Part shown: in pieces, positions 1 through 8,633 of the stretch
Position numbering within the stretch: the first letter of the stretch is position 1
Layout of the letters: each line of letters begins with the position of its first letter
DNA from: Acidobacteriaceae bacterium
GTDB taxonomy: Bacteria; Acidobacteriota; Terriglobia; Terriglobales; Acidobacteriaceae
Direction of reading: 5' to 3'
DNA: 35,844 nt
NCBI GenBank assembly: GCA_027452125.1
Contig: DAIDGZ010000096.1
Coordinates: 1-35,844, forward strand
Position numbers and translations under genes: made by a program
The notes under the pieces: model-generated
Databases searched by the model: none
What the model was told of the DNA's origin: nothing
What the model saw: the letters and a program-made list of their open reading frames with translations, nothing else

Positions 1-292
1 AGATGTTGAAGGTGAGCGGGCCTCCGCCGCCGGTGCCGCAGGTGTCCACGAGCGAGTCGCGTTCTTCGTCTGTGAGCGGAACGGGCGTGGCGCGGGCGCG
101 CATGGTCTCCACAAAGCCGGCGACCTCGGGGGCTTGTTCGCCGCGCGTGGCGAGGACGGCGAGGAGGGCTGCGACTTCAATCTCCGGCACGCGGCCGTCA
201 ATGATTTCGGCGAGCGCCTGTGCGGCCTGCGCGCGTGTGAGCGCGGCGCCGTCTTCCGCGAGCGGCTTGAGGAGATCGCGAACAGAAACCAT
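1..292 (-). CDS. trpD: Anthranilate phosphoribosyltransferase, N-terminal part (cut by window edge)
   Basis: Reading the minus strand from an ATG at 290-292 gives an open frame of 97 codons that runs off the window. It begins MVSVRDLLKPLAEDG, has the helical N-terminal domain of the family (ALTRAQAAQALAEIIDG, then EVAALLAVLATRGE) and reaches the PRPP-binding signature DTCGTGGGG near residue 88. TrpD transfers phosphoribose from PRPP to anthranilate, the second step of tryptophan synthesis. The rest of the roughly 340-residue enzyme lies to the left. The gene is divergent from sucC with about 224 bases between the starts, and is separate from the trpC-trpF-trpB-trpA genes near 12-16 kb. Family assignment is firm; what lies downstream is unknown. 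Confidence 0.9.
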   Translation of the reverse strand, partial: MVSVRDLLKPLAEDGAALTRAQAAQALAEIIDGRVPEIEVAALLAVLATRGEQAPEVAGFVETMRARATPVPLTDEERDSLVDTCGTGGGGPLTFNI

Positions 293-516
293 AGAAGCTA
301 TGGTAACCGGGCGGTGAGGCGCGGCTGTGCGGAAGGGGCCGATGCGAAATGGGACAGTGTGTTTGCGGGGGCAAAGTGGCGCGGGATAGGATGGGTGCAC
401 TCGCAGTGCGGGCCGCGCGGGGTTTTTGCTGACTGCCTGAAGTGTGCGTTCAGGGCGCAAAGCCGCAATCCGGCGGATTCGGCGGGTCCAATCCAAACGA
501 AATTCCACGAGCCAAT

Positions 517-1692
517 ATGAAAATCCACGAGTATCAGGCGAAGGAAATCCTGGCGAAGTACGGCGTGGCCGTGCCCAGGGGCGAAGTGGCCAACACGCTG
601 GAAGAAGCCAACGATGTGGCCCGCAAACTCTTTGCCGAGGGCGCCTCGGGCGTCGTCGTCAAAGCGCAGATCCATGCCGGAGGCCGCGGCAAAGGCGGCG
701 GCGTCAAGGTAGCCAGGACCCGCGAAGACGCGGAACTGCATGCCAAGAACATCCTCGGCATGCAGCTGGTGACTCACCAGACCGGCCCCCAGGGCCAGAA
801 GGTGCAGCGCCTCCTGATTGAAGAAACCGCTGCCATCGACCGCGAGCTTTACCTCGGCATCGTTCTTGACCGTGCTGCCGGCAAGCTGGTCTTCATGGCC
901 TCGCAGGCAGGTGGCATGGAGATTGAAGAGGTTGCCGCCAAGACCCCCGAGGCCATCTATAAGGAATCCATTGATCCTGCGGTAGGCTTTGGCGCCTGGC
1001 AGGCCCGCAAGCTGGCCTTTGCCCTCGGCCTCAAGCCCACGCAGATCAATCAGGCCGTCGCCTTCTTCCAGGCGCTGTACAAGGCCTTTATTGAGACCGA
1101 CGCCTCACTGGTTGAGATCAATCCCTTCATCACCACCAAGGACGACAAGCTCTTCGCGCTCGACGCCAAGATTAACTTCGACGACAACGCGCTCTTCCGC
1201 CATGCCGACATCAAGGCGCTGCGCGACGTTGCCGAGGAAGACCCCCTCGAGGTCGAAGCCAGCAAGTACGCCCTCAACTACATCAAGCTCGACGGCACCA
1301 TCGCCTGCATGGTCAACGGTGCTGGCCTGGCCATGGCGACGATGGACATCATCCAGTATGCCGGCGGCAGCCCCGCTAACTTCCTGGATGTGGGCGGCGG
1401 CGCCAGCCAGGAGCAGATCGAACACGCCTTTGAGATCCTGCTCTCCGACAAGAACGTCAAGGCCATCTTCATCAACATCTTCGGCGGCATCCTCCGCGTC
1501 GATCGCCTGGCCACCGGCGTGGTTGCCGCGGCCCGCAAGCTGCATGTGAAGGTGCCCATCGTGCTTCGTCTTGAAGGAACCAACGTGGAAGAAGGCCGCC
1601 AGATTCTTGCCGAGTCTGGGCTTAACTTCCAGGTGGGCGCAACCATGAAAGAAGCGGCAGATCTGGTAGTAAAAGCAGCTTCTAGCCACTAG
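517..1692 (+). CDS. sucC: Succinyl-CoA synthetase (ADP-forming) beta subunit
   Basis: The 391-residue product starts [17 protein letters not shown], the standard SucC N-terminus. An ATP-grasp domain fills the first 240 residues or so ([17 protein letters not shown] is the nucleotide-binding lysine and glycine loop; SLVEINPF carries metal ligands). A CoA-ligase domain follows, ending with [16 protein letters not shown]. With SucD it makes succinyl-CoA or runs substrate-level phosphorylation in the TCA cycle. I chose the ATG at 517 rather than an in-frame GTG at 442 because the family begins here. The last codons (Ala-Ser-Ser-His-stop) are encoded by the left arm of the repeat element that follows, so the natural C-terminus may have been altered by that insertion. 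Confidence 0.97.
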   Translation: MKIHEYQAKEILAKYGVAVPRGEVANTLEEANDVARKLFAEGASGVVVKAQIHAGGRGKGGGVKVARTREDAELHAKNILGMQLVTHQTGPQGQKVQRLLIEETAAIDRELYLGIVLDRAAGKLVFMASQAGGMEIEEVAAKTPEAIYKESIDPAVGFGAWQARKLAFALGLKPTQINQAVAFFQALYKAFIETDASLVEINPFITTKDDKLFALDAKINFDDNALFRHADIKALRDVAEEDPLEVEASKYALNYIKLDGTIACMVNGAGLAMATMDIIQYAGGSPANFLDVGGGASQEQIEHAFEILLSDKNVKAIFINIFGGILRVDRLATGVVAAARKLHVKVPIVLRLEGTNVEEGRQILAESGLNFQVGATMKEAADLVVKAASSH

Positions 1693-1700
1693 CTTCTAGC
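1677..1700 (+). repeat. Left arm of inverted heptad repeat
   Basis: This 24-base arm contains tandem 7-base units CTAGCCA (1682-1688), CTAGCTT (1689-1695) and the start of CTAGCTG (1696-1702). It includes the last sense codons and the TAG stop of sucC. Its reverse complement matches 2099-2122 at 21 of 24 positions. Confidence 0.85.
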
Positions 1701-1733
1701 TGCGTGTTTGAGCCCTGCGGCAGGGGGGCATGG

Positions 1734-2096
1734 ATGGCGCAAGCCTTTCAGGATTTAACGGTGTGGCAGCGGGCCATGGATATGTCTGAGTCTGTTTATC
1801 GATTGACGCAGACCTTTCCAAAGGAAGAGTTGTATGGCCTGACTTTCCAGCTGAGGCGTGCGAGCATCTCGGTCCCCAGCAACATCGCGGAAGGACCCGG
1901 CCGGGCGACGGCAGGAGAGTTCAAGCAGTTCCTGTGCATTGCGCAGGGGTCAACCTACGAAGTTCACGCCCAGCTTTTGCTGGCAAAGAGATTGAAGATT
2001 GGCGATGAAGAGAAGCTTCGCATGGCTGAAGCGCTTTGCATCGAAACATCAAAAATGCTGGGAGCATTCATTACCTCCCTTGGCAAGAAGAGCTAG
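1734..2096 (+). CDS. Four-helix-bundle protein, 23S rRNA intervening-sequence (S23/IVP) family
   Basis: The 120-residue product starts MAQAFQDLTVWQRAMDM and carries the family hallmark SVPSNIAEG near residue 50, followed by a helix with EFKQFLCIAQGSTYEV. This is the TIGR02436-type four-helix bundle first found inside spirochaete and Coxiella 23S rRNA insertions and related to the Avd accessory protein of diversity-generating retroelements. The biochemical role of free-standing copies is not established; the bundle is basic and may bind nucleic acid. The start at ATG 1734 is preceded by a GGGGGG tract at good distance; an ATG out of frame at 1730 and an upstream in-frame GTG at 1704 are less likely. 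Its stop codon lies in the right-hand repeat. It interrupts the sucC-sucD operon in the same direction, so it is probably co-transcribed. Confidence 0.9.
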   Translation: MAQAFQDLTVWQRAMDMSESVYRLTQTFPKEELYGLTFQLRRASISVPSNIAEGPGRATAGEFKQFLCIAQGSTYEVHAQLLLAKRLKIGDEEKLRMAEALCIETSKMLGAFITSLGKKS

Positions 2097-2122
2097 GAGC
2101 TAGAAGCTAGCAGCTAGGAGCT
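2092..2122 (+). repeat. Right arm of inverted heptad repeat; supplies sucD ribosome binding site
   Basis: Four tandem 7-base units (GCTAGGA at 2092, GCTAGAA at 2099, GCTAGCA at 2106, GCTAGGA at 2113) run from the stop codon of the four-helix-bundle gene to the sucD leader. The AGGAG at 2116-2120 in the last unit is the only good Shine-Dalgarno sequence for the sucD ATG at 2128. Positions 2099-2122 are complementary to the left arm at 1677-1700, so in an intact transcript the ribosome binding site would be paired. Confidence 0.85.
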
Positions 2123-2127
2123 TGTAC

Positions 2128-3003
<876 letters not shown>

Positions 3004-3033
3004 CCTCACTCCGCACATCACCAATATTGGTGA

Positions 3034-3066
3034 CAAAAGGCCATCCCTTCGTGGGATGGCCTTTTG
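3034..3066 (+). terminator. Rho-independent terminator after sucD
   Basis: A perfect 14-base stem (3034-3047 with 3053-3066) closes a short TTCGT loop. The stem starts CAAAAGGCC and ends GGCCTTTTG, so it has an A-tract and a T-tract and could work on both strands. It ends the sucC-sucD unit. Confidence 0.9.
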
Positions 3067-3105
3067 CTTGCCCGGATTCTACGATTCCAGTGAGATAGGA
3101 CTGTT

Positions 3106-4269
3106 ATGGCGATATCCCTGGCCCCTGAGACCTTTGCTACCGTATCCACGACCACGCTGTCTGGTCTCCGTCCGCTGCGCTCCCTCGTCATTCTCGGCGC
3201 CAGTGCGCCTCTGCTGGCCACGGCCCGCCGCGTAACGCCGTTCGTCAAGGTTCACCTGATCGAGCTCACGCGCGGAACCAAAGTCAGCCATCGCGACCTG
3301 AAGGGCGTCGAGCCGGGCCGCATCGCAATCGATCTTGCCCAGATCCACACCTCGGAGAGCCTGACTCAAATCAAAGCCTTTGCCGAAAGCGTCCACGCCG
3401 ACGCCCTGCTCACCGACGATGACTGGGTACTGGCCCTGTTGGCCCGGAATCGCGCTCTTTTTGAGCCTGCCTGCGCCGTCCTCGCGCCCAGCTACGACAT
3501 CCTGCTCAATCTTTGGGACAAGGCCTGCCAGGTGCGTCTCGCTGCGCAGTGCGGCTTCGACGTGCTGCCCACCTACACCCTCTGTTCCGCGGAAGACATC
3601 GCCACCATTCCCAACGAAGCCTTTCCCGTCGTGATTCGTCCCAGCTATCTGAACTCCGCCGTGCCGGCATTCAAAGCCAAGGTGCTGGCCACGCGCCGCG
3701 AGGTGAGTGAACTCTTCGCCGCCACCCAATGGAGCCATCCGCCTATCGTGCAGCGCTTCTGTCTCGGACCCAACCTCGTGCTCAACGGCGTCCGCGCAGA
3801 GAGCGGCGAGTGGCTGGGCCTGCGGCTCTTCAACGTCTATCGCAAATACCACGGCTTCAGCGTCTCCATGGAGCCAATTCCGCTACCGCCCGCAATGGAC
3901 CGCGCCGCCCGCAGCTTCGTCGAGTCCGCCGGGCTCACCGGACCGTTCCACTTCGAACTGCTGGCCAACCCAGCGGACAACAAAGCCTATTTTCTTGAGA
4001 TCAACTGCCGCCTCGGCGGCACCACCGGCAAGGTGATGGAACTGGGTTTTGACGAGCCCGGCCTGCTCTTCAAGGCATTTGACGTGGCCCCTCTCAGCCC
4101 GCTGCCTCCACTGCGCGCGCATCGCCGCGTCACCAGCCTTCGGCTCAATCTGACTCAGGTGCAAAACGAACTGCGTAACCGCCCCGATCCGCTGGCCTAT
4201 CCGCAACTGCCGCGTCTGCAAAGCATTGCCGCCGCGCTCCGGGAATCGCTCCTGGTGCACCACGGCTGA
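3106..4269 (+). CDS. ATP-grasp domain protein of unknown substrate
   Basis: The 387-residue product has an N-terminal Rossmann-like region (SLVILGASAPLLATARR, residues 25-45) and a central and C-terminal ATP-grasp fold. Visible landmarks are FPVVIRPSYLNSAVP (the position where ATP-grasp enzymes usually have a lysine; here arginine), HPPIVQRF, and GPFHFELLANP followed by FLEINCRLGG with the glutamate and asparagine that bind magnesium. It resembles carboxylate-amine ligases of the carbamoyl-phosphate synthetase/PylC type, but I cannot name the substrate. The start is an ATG with ATAGGA upstream. It is a separate unit, placed after the sucD terminator and 90 bases before ndk. No partner gene nearby points to a pathway. 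Confidence 0.8.
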   Translation: MAISLAPETFATVSTTTLSGLRPLRSLVILGASAPLLATARRVTPFVKVHLIELTRGTKVSHRDLKGVEPGRIAIDLAQIHTSESLTQIKAFAESVHADALLTDDDWVLALLARNRALFEPACAVLAPSYDILLNLWDKACQVRLAAQCGFDVLPTYTLCSAEDIATIPNEAFPVVIRPSYLNSAVPAFKAKVLATRREVSELFAATQWSHPPIVQRFCLGPNLVLNGVRAESGEWLGLRLFNVYRKYHGFSVSMEPIPLPPAMDRAARSFVESAGLTGPFHFELLANPADNKAYFLEINCRLGGTTGKVMELGFDEPGLLFKAFDVAPLSPLPPLRAHRRVTSLRLNLTQVQNELRNRPDPLAYPQLPRLQSIAAALRESLLVHHG

Positions 4270-4319
4270 GTCGGCCCGGTTTTCATCCCAGCGCAATCCC
4301 GCCTCCTCCGTAAGCCCAT

Positions 4320-4325
4320 TACAAT
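4320..4325 (+). promoter_or_regulatory. Possible -10 element for ndk
   Basis: TACAAT matches the -10 consensus at five of six positions and lies about 35 bases before the ndk start. No convincing -35 was found at the usual distance, so this is tentative. Confidence 0.3.
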
Positions 4326-4359
4326 AAAGGCATACGCAATTTCTCAAGGAGTGCATCAC

Positions 4360-4776
4360 GTGGCGCAACGCACCTTTAGCATCATCAAGCCTGACGCGGT
4401 TCGCAAGGGCTACACCGGCGCAATCCTGGCCGAGATTGACAAGGCCGGTTTCAAGATCGCGGCCATCCGCAGGCAGTCCATCTCCAACGAGCAGGCTCAG
4501 GGCTTCTACGCCGTCCACAAGGAGCGCCCCTTCTTCCAGGACCTCTGCGCGTTCATGTCCTCCGGCCCGCTGGTGCTCATGGTTCTGGAAAAGGACAACG
4601 CCATCGCTGACCTGCGCAAGCTGATGGGCGCCACCAACCCCGCCAACGCCGAAGAAGGCACCATCCGCAAGAAGTTCGCCGGCTCCATCCAGGAGAACGC
4701 CATCCACGGTTCCGATGCTGAAGAGACCGCGGCCTTCGAAATCGGCTACTGGTTCGCGGGCTACGAACTCATCTAG
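4360..4776 (+). CDS. ndk: Nucleoside diphosphate kinase
   Basis: The 138-residue product begins [17 protein letters not shown] and has the active-site segment [12 protein letters not shown], with the phospho-accepting histidine at residue 116. It moves the gamma phosphate from ATP to other nucleoside diphosphates in the cytoplasm and keeps NTP pools balanced. Two GTG starts are possible, at 4351 and 4360. The second fits better because AAGGA at 4346-4350 is 9 bases before it and the family begins with MA-RTF. A terminator hairpin at 4825-4862 ends the gene. Length and motifs are normal. Confidence 0.97.
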   Translation: MAQRTFSIIKPDAVRKGYTGAILAEIDKAGFKIAAIRRQSISNEQAQGFYAVHKERPFFQDLCAFMSSGPLVLMVLEKDNAIADLRKLMGATNPANAEEGTIRKKFAGSIQENAIHGSDAEETAAFEIGYWFAGYELI

Positions 4777-4824
4777 CTGCTGAGCAAGAAAGCGCCTGAT
4801 CCGTCAGGCCGCACATGCAGATCC

Positions 4825-4862
4825 AAAACCGCCAGCGCCCGCTTCAGGGCCTGGCGGTTTTT
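4825..4862 (+). terminator. Rho-independent terminator after ndk
   Basis: AAAACCGCCAG (4825-4835) pairs with CTGGCGGTTTT (4851-4861). An inner GCCC/GGGC stem extends it with one bulged base, around the loop GCTTCA. A run of five T closes the structure. Confidence 0.85.
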
Positions 4863-4930
4863 CTGCGTCTGCCGCCCTTGTTCTTACCCGCTCCTGATGT
4901 GCTTTGATGGTGTCTGGTAGAGGACACCGG

Positions 4931-5845
4931 ATGCAGATTCTCAGTCTGGGCGAAGTCTTGTGGGATGTGATCGGCGCGCAGGAGTATCTCGGCGGCGCGC
5001 CTCTCAACTTTTCAGTCGCTGCTGCCCGTCTGGGCCACGCCGTCGCCCTGCTCACAGCGGTGGGTGACGATGCTCGCGGCAGGCGCGCGCTCGAGGCCAT
5101 GCAGCATCACGGCATCGACACATCTCTGGTGCAGACGGCTTCGTCCTGCGCAACCGGAACGGCCCTGGTTGCCACCGATGCCTCAGGCAATGCCCGCTTC
5201 GTTATCCAGCGCCCTGCCGCCTTTGACTGTATTCACGCAGATGCGTCTGTACTTCAGCATCTCGCCATGCTCCAGCCTGACTGGATCTACTTCGGCACGC
5301 TCGCGCAGACCAGCGCGGAGAGTGAGCAGACGCTGGCCCGTCTGCTTGAGTCTCTGCCGCGGGCGCGCTGCTTCTACGACATGAACCTGCGCGCCGGGCA
5401 CTGGAATCTGCCTCTCGTACAGCGGCTTTCGAAGCGCGCGCACATCCTCAAGCTGAATGAGGACGAGGCAGAGCTGCTGTCTCAGCTCACCTCAGGCGCG
5501 CGGCCGTTTGTATTGGAAGTGTTTTGCCGCGAGTGGGCGGCTGCCCACGGCATAGCCACCATCTGCGTCACCCTCGGCAGCAAAGGATGTGCGGTGTTCA
5601 CCGAAGATTGCCTATGCACATTCCCCGGAGTCTCCGTGCAGGTAGCGGACACCGTGGGTGCGGGCGACTCCTTCGCCGCAGCCTTCCTGCACGCTCTTCA
5701 GCAGGGCTGGCCCCTGGCGCGCGTGGCCGCTTTCGCCAATGCCCTCGGCGCGCTGGTGGCCAGCCGTAGCGGAGCCACGCCCGCGTGGACGCTTGAGGAG
5801 TGCGAGCAGCTCATGGCCACCGCGCAGGCTTCCGCATCGTCCTGA
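4931..5845 (+). CDS. PfkB-family sugar kinase (fructokinase-like)
   Basis: The 304-residue product begins MQILSLGEVLWDVIG. It shows the first PfkB signature region (YLGGAPLNFSVAAARLGH, about residues 20-37) and the second near the C-terminus, DTVGAGDSFAAAF, with the catalytic aspartate and anion-hole glycines. The family phosphorylates sugars or nucleosides with ATP. The GEVLWD and GGAPLNF segments are most like fructokinases, but the substrate cannot be fixed from sequence. The ATG at 4931 has GAGG about 9 bases upstream and gives the standard N-terminus; an in-frame ATG at 4907 would add eight unlikely residues. It stands alone, with a terminator before it and convergent cydAB after it. Confidence 0.85.
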   Translation: MQILSLGEVLWDVIGAQEYLGGAPLNFSVAAARLGHAVALLTAVGDDARGRRALEAMQHHGIDTSLVQTASSCATGTALVATDASGNARFVIQRPAAFDCIHADASVLQHLAMLQPDWIYFGTLAQTSAESEQTLARLLESLPRARCFYDMNLRAGHWNLPLVQRLSKRAHILKLNEDEAELLSQLTSGARPFVLEVFCREWAAAHGIATICVTLGSKGCAVFTEDCLCTFPGVSVQVADTVGAGDSFAAAFLHALQQGWPLARVAAFANALGALVASRSGATPAWTLEECEQLMATAQASASS

Positions 5846-5869
5846 GCCAGACCCCAGTTGCTGCCGCGC

Positions 5870-5905
5870 AAAGAAAACAGCCCTGACGCCGAAGCGGCAG
5901 GGCTG
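5870..5905 (-). terminator. Terminator for the cydAB operon
   Basis: On the minus strand a hairpin (CAGCCCTG... paired with ...CAGGGCTG, bases 5878-5905) is followed by TTTTCTTT. It lies 25 bases beyond the cydB stop. It may also slow read-through from the convergent sugar kinase gene. Confidence 0.75.
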
Positions 5906-5929
5906 AGGTTCTTCCTCGTGCTTGAGGGA

Positions 5930-7015
5930 TCAGGACATCTCAGTGGCCGCAGCCGACTCTTCTTCGCTGGGTCCGTGCCCATGCAGGTGGAGATCGGTCT
6001 TGCCCTTGAAGCGGCTGTAGACAAAGACCACGTAGCCAATGGCCAGTGCCATGCCAAAGCTCCACCACACCAGCCCCACGCTGAGCGTATGCGGTCCACT
6101 CAGGGCGCGGCTGAGTGTAATGTCATTCGCGGCGCCCGTGGTGGCCGGCAACAGCACCGGATACACGCCCCAGCAGGCCCCGGCCAGCATGAAGAACAGA
6201 TAGACGCACGAGGCCAGGAACGCGGCCAGAGCCTTGCCCTTGCGATTCCACACCCACAGGCACACCAGCGCGGCAATCACGCCCACCGGCACCACAAACG
6301 TCACCGGATAGTGGAAGTAGTTATCCAGCGTCACTGGACGCACCGCCATGGTGGCCACCAGGCTGATCGCCGTCAGAACGATCAGCGCCAGCCACAGCGG
6401 CGTCACAATCCTGCGGGCGCGCGCCTCCAGTTCACCGCTGGTCTTCAGCACCAGCCACAAAGCGCCGTGCAGGGTGAGCGCCACCAGCGCCACCAAGCCG
6501 CCGATTACGGTGTACCAGTCCAGAATTCCGGGATACGTGCCCGGCGTCCAGGTCGTCCACAGAGGCAGGAAGAAGTAGCCATCCGGTCCCAGCGGCACGC
6601 CGCGCAGCACGTTGGCCAGCGCCGCGCCGTAGAAGATGGTGAGCAGCAGGCTGGCCAGCCCAAATAGCCCATCCAGCAGCGACCGCCACACACCCAGGTC
6701 GAGGTGATTGCGCAGTTCCAGGCTGACGCCGCGCAGCACCAGCAGCCACAGCACAATCATCAGCGGCAGATAAAAACCGCTGAAGGCCGAAGCATACAGC
6801 AGAGGAAAGGCAAAGTAGAGCGTGCCGCCGCCCGCCAGAAGCCACACCTCGTTGCCGTCCCACACCGGCCCAATGCTGGCCAGCATGGTGCGCTTTTCCA
6901 CGTCTGTCCGCGCCAGAAACAGGTGCAGTACGCCGACGCCCAGATCAAAGCCGTCCAGCACCACATAACCGACGATCATGACGGCAACCAGCCAGAACCA
7001 GATAAATCCCATCAT
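5930..7015 (-). CDS. cydB: Cytochrome bd ubiquinol oxidase subunit II
   Basis: The 361-residue product starts MMGFIWFWLVAVMIVGYVVLDG and contains the CydB landmark DGFDLGVG and the WDGNEVWL segment, with eight or nine membrane helices. It is the second large subunit of the bd quinol oxidase, which reduces oxygen with very high affinity. The start codon overlaps the cydA stop as ATGA (7012-7015), so the two genes are translationally coupled. A following in-frame ATG one codon later is also possible. The C-terminus ends in a short soluble tail rich in His, Glu and Ser. A terminator follows on the minus strand. No separate cydX-like small subunit was recognised after it. Confidence 0.95.
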   Translation of the reverse strand: MMGFIWFWLVAVMIVGYVVLDGFDLGVGVLHLFLARTDVEKRTMLASIGPVWDGNEVWLLAGGGTLYFAFPLLYASAFSGFYLPLMIVLWLLVLRGVSLELRNHLDLGVWRSLLDGLFGLASLLLTIFYGAALANVLRGVPLGPDGYFFLPLWTTWTPGTYPGILDWYTVIGGLVALVALTLHGALWLVLKTSGELEARARRIVTPLWLALIVLTAISLVATMAVRPVTLDNYFHYPVTFVVPVGVIAALVCLWVWNRKGKALAAFLASCVYLFFMLAGACWGVYPVLLPATTGAANDITLSRALSGPHTLSVGLVWWSFGMALAIGYVVFVYSRFKGKTDLHLHGHGPSEEESAAATEMS

Positions 7016-8340
7016 TGTGCAACTCCCATCTCCGGCCCGTGGCTGATCTCGCGATAGATCAGCACCACAAACAGGATGGCCAGCAGTGTGTAGAGGCCCA
7101 TAAAGCCCAGCAGCGTAAACAACCCATTGCCGGCCGATACCAGGTTGGAGTAGCCATCGCTGGTCCGCATCAATCCATAGATCAGCCACGGCTGCCGGCC
7201 CAGTTCCGCCGTCATCCACCCTGCTGTGTTCGCAATGTAGGGCAGCGGGAAGCTCAGCAGCAGCGCCCACAAGGCCCAGCGCGCGCGATACAGCTTGTTC
7301 TTCCACAGCAGGAAGGCGCACACCGCCATCAGCAGCACAAACCACGTCCCCAGTCCGGCCATGATGTGATACGCGTAGAAGAGCAGCGGCAAGGCCGAAG
7401 GCCACTGGTCGCGGGGAATCTGGTCCAGCCCCGTCACCTCGGCCTTGGTGGTTCCATAGATCAGGAAGCTCAGCACGTTGTTCACGACGATGGGGTTATC
7501 AATCTGCTGGGTCTCCTCGTTGGGCTGCCCCATCAGCACAATTCCCGCGCCCTTTTCCGTGTGGAACAGGCCCTCCATCGCCGCGATAGCCGCAGGCTGG
7601 TGACGCGCCACGTATTTTCCGTGCAGGTCGCCCGTGGGAAAGATGATGGCTATGGTCGACAGAATGCCGGCAATCACGCCCACCTTGAGGAAGATCCGCC
7701 CATATGCCTCGCGCTTGTTTTCCAGCAGGTAATAGGCGCCCACCGCGCTCATCACAAATGCGCCGGTCACCACGGCGCCGGTCATGTTGTGCATGTATTG
7801 CAGCAGCGCCCAGGGATTCAGCAGCAACTGCCAGAAGCTGGAAACGCCAAACTGCCCGTTCGGCATGCGGTCAAAGGCCACCGGATGCTGCATCCACGCG
7901 TCCGTCACAATGATGAAAAAGCCTGAGATCCAGGAGCCCACCCACACCATCACCGCGGAAAACCAATGCATCCGCCGCGAGATGCGCTTCTCGCCATACA
8001 GAAAGAGCCCCAGAAACGCGGACTCCAGGAAGAAGCTGAAGACCCCTTCCATGGCCAGTGGCTGGCCGATCACGCCGCCCGAGAGCTGGGAAAACCGCGC
8101 CCAGTTGGTGCCGAACTCGAACTCCATGGGAATGCCCGTCACCACGCCAAAGATGAAGTTGATCGCAAAAATGCGGCCCCAGAAGCGTGCCGCCTGGTCC
8201 CAGTGCCGGTCATTCGTCTTCAGCGCCACCGTCTTCAGCGCGACGATCAGCAGGCCCAGCCCCATGGTGAGCTGCGGAAACAGGTAATGAAACGTTACGG
8301 TAAAGGCGAACTGTAGCCTGTGGATGATCTCGCTGGTCAT
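7012..8340 (-). CDS. cydA: Cytochrome bd ubiquinol oxidase subunit I
   Basis: The 442-residue membrane protein holds the haem and quinol sites of bd oxidase. The conserved N-terminal histidine is at residue 18 (FTVTFHYLFP). The haem b558 histidine lies in LLQYMHNMTGA, and the family motif GWMTAELGRQPW is present. At 442 residues it is about 80 shorter than the E. coli protein and belongs to the short-Q-loop class. The ATG at 8340 has GAGGAGG about 10 bases upstream. It is the first gene of cydAB. Upstream lies a palindromic CRP/FNR-type box with a -10 element at the ideal spacing, so expression probably responds to a CRP/FNR-family activator. Confidence 0.96.
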   Translation of the reverse strand: MTSEIIHRLQFAFTVTFHYLFPQLTMGLGLLIVALKTVALKTNDRHWDQAARFWGRIFAINFIFGVVTGIPMEFEFGTNWARFSQLSGGVIGQPLAMEGVFSFFLESAFLGLFLYGEKRISRRMHWFSAVMVWVGSWISGFFIIVTDAWMQHPVAFDRMPNGQFGVSSFWQLLLNPWALLQYMHNMTGAVVTGAFVMSAVGAYYLLENKREAYGRIFLKVGVIAGILSTIAIIFPTGDLHGKYVARHQPAAIAAMEGLFHTEKGAGIVLMGQPNEETQQIDNPIVVNNVLSFLIYGTTKAEVTGLDQIPRDQWPSALPLLFYAYHIMAGLGTWFVLLMAVCAFLLWKNKLYRARWALWALLLSFPLPYIANTAGWMTAELGRQPWLIYGLMRTSDGYSNLVSAGNGLFTLLGFMGLYTLLAILFVVLIYREISHGPEMGVAQ

Positions 8341-8461
8341 TCAAATGCCTCCTCGCGCGGGAGATGCCCGAGAGAATCCGAGTGCCTCTCCCGGAGGTTG
8401 GGGATGTGGGAATTAAAGCGAACCAGTCTCCTCGAGACCTGGCGGTGCGGGACCGTGGCCC

Positions 8462-8511
8462 GAGGATGATTCTAGGAGGCCATTTCGGTTCTCCTTGTGA
8501 TCCAAATCACA
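8462..8511 (-). promoter_or_regulatory. CRP/FNR-type class II promoter for cydAB
   Basis: TGTGATCCAAATCACA (8496-8511) is a perfect palindrome at both 5-base half-sites of the CRP consensus (TGTGA-N6-TCACA). On the minus strand TAGAAT (8474 to 8469) matches the -10 consensus at five of six bases. If that hexamer spans -12 to -7, transcription starts at 8462 and the palindrome centre is exactly at -41.5, the classical position for class II activation by CRP or FNR. The leader before cydA would be about 120 bases. Which regulator binds is not known; the half-site TGTGA favours CRP over FNR (TTGAT). Confidence 0.65.
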
Positions 8512-8633
8512 TGCAAATGTGAGACTGTTTCGCCATCCTATCTCTGGAGATGAGCGATTTAGGGGCATGAACCTGTTCCTCGCCGTACCCATCCCCCGGC
8601 GGAAGCTGTTGTAATCATCAGGTGAGGTCGAGC

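Larger units (their letters stand above)
1677..2122 (+). mobile_element. IVS-like insert between sucC and sucD bounded by inverted heptad repeats
   Basis: Two arms, 1677-1700 and 2099-2122, are inverted copies of each other (21 of 24 positions complementary; one of the three differences is a U-G wobble in RNA). Both arms are built from 7-base units with a CTAG core: CTAGCCA, CTAGCTT, CTAGCTG on the left and GCTAGGA, GCTAGAA, GCTAGCA, GCTAGGA on the right. Between them lies only one gene, for a four-helix-bundle protein. sucC and sucD are normally adjacent, so I infer an insertion. The layout (inverted ends around a gene of the 23S-intervening-sequence protein family) resembles rRNA intervening sequences, but here it sits in an mRNA. 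Mobility is inferred; no target duplication can be demonstrated. Confidence 0.55.

Noticed and set aside
436..454. Inverted repeat CCTGAA-N7-TTCAGG upstream of sucC
   Set aside because: Only six bases per arm, with no promoter at a meaningful distance; too weak to call an operator.
1677..2122. Diversity-generating retroelement because of the Avd-like protein
   Set aside because: No reverse transcriptase, template repeat or variable repeat is present nearby; the protein is the S23 type alone.
7016..7405. Upstream extension of the cydB frame
   Set aside because: It lies inside cydA in another frame; family start and the ATGA overlap fix cydB at 7015.
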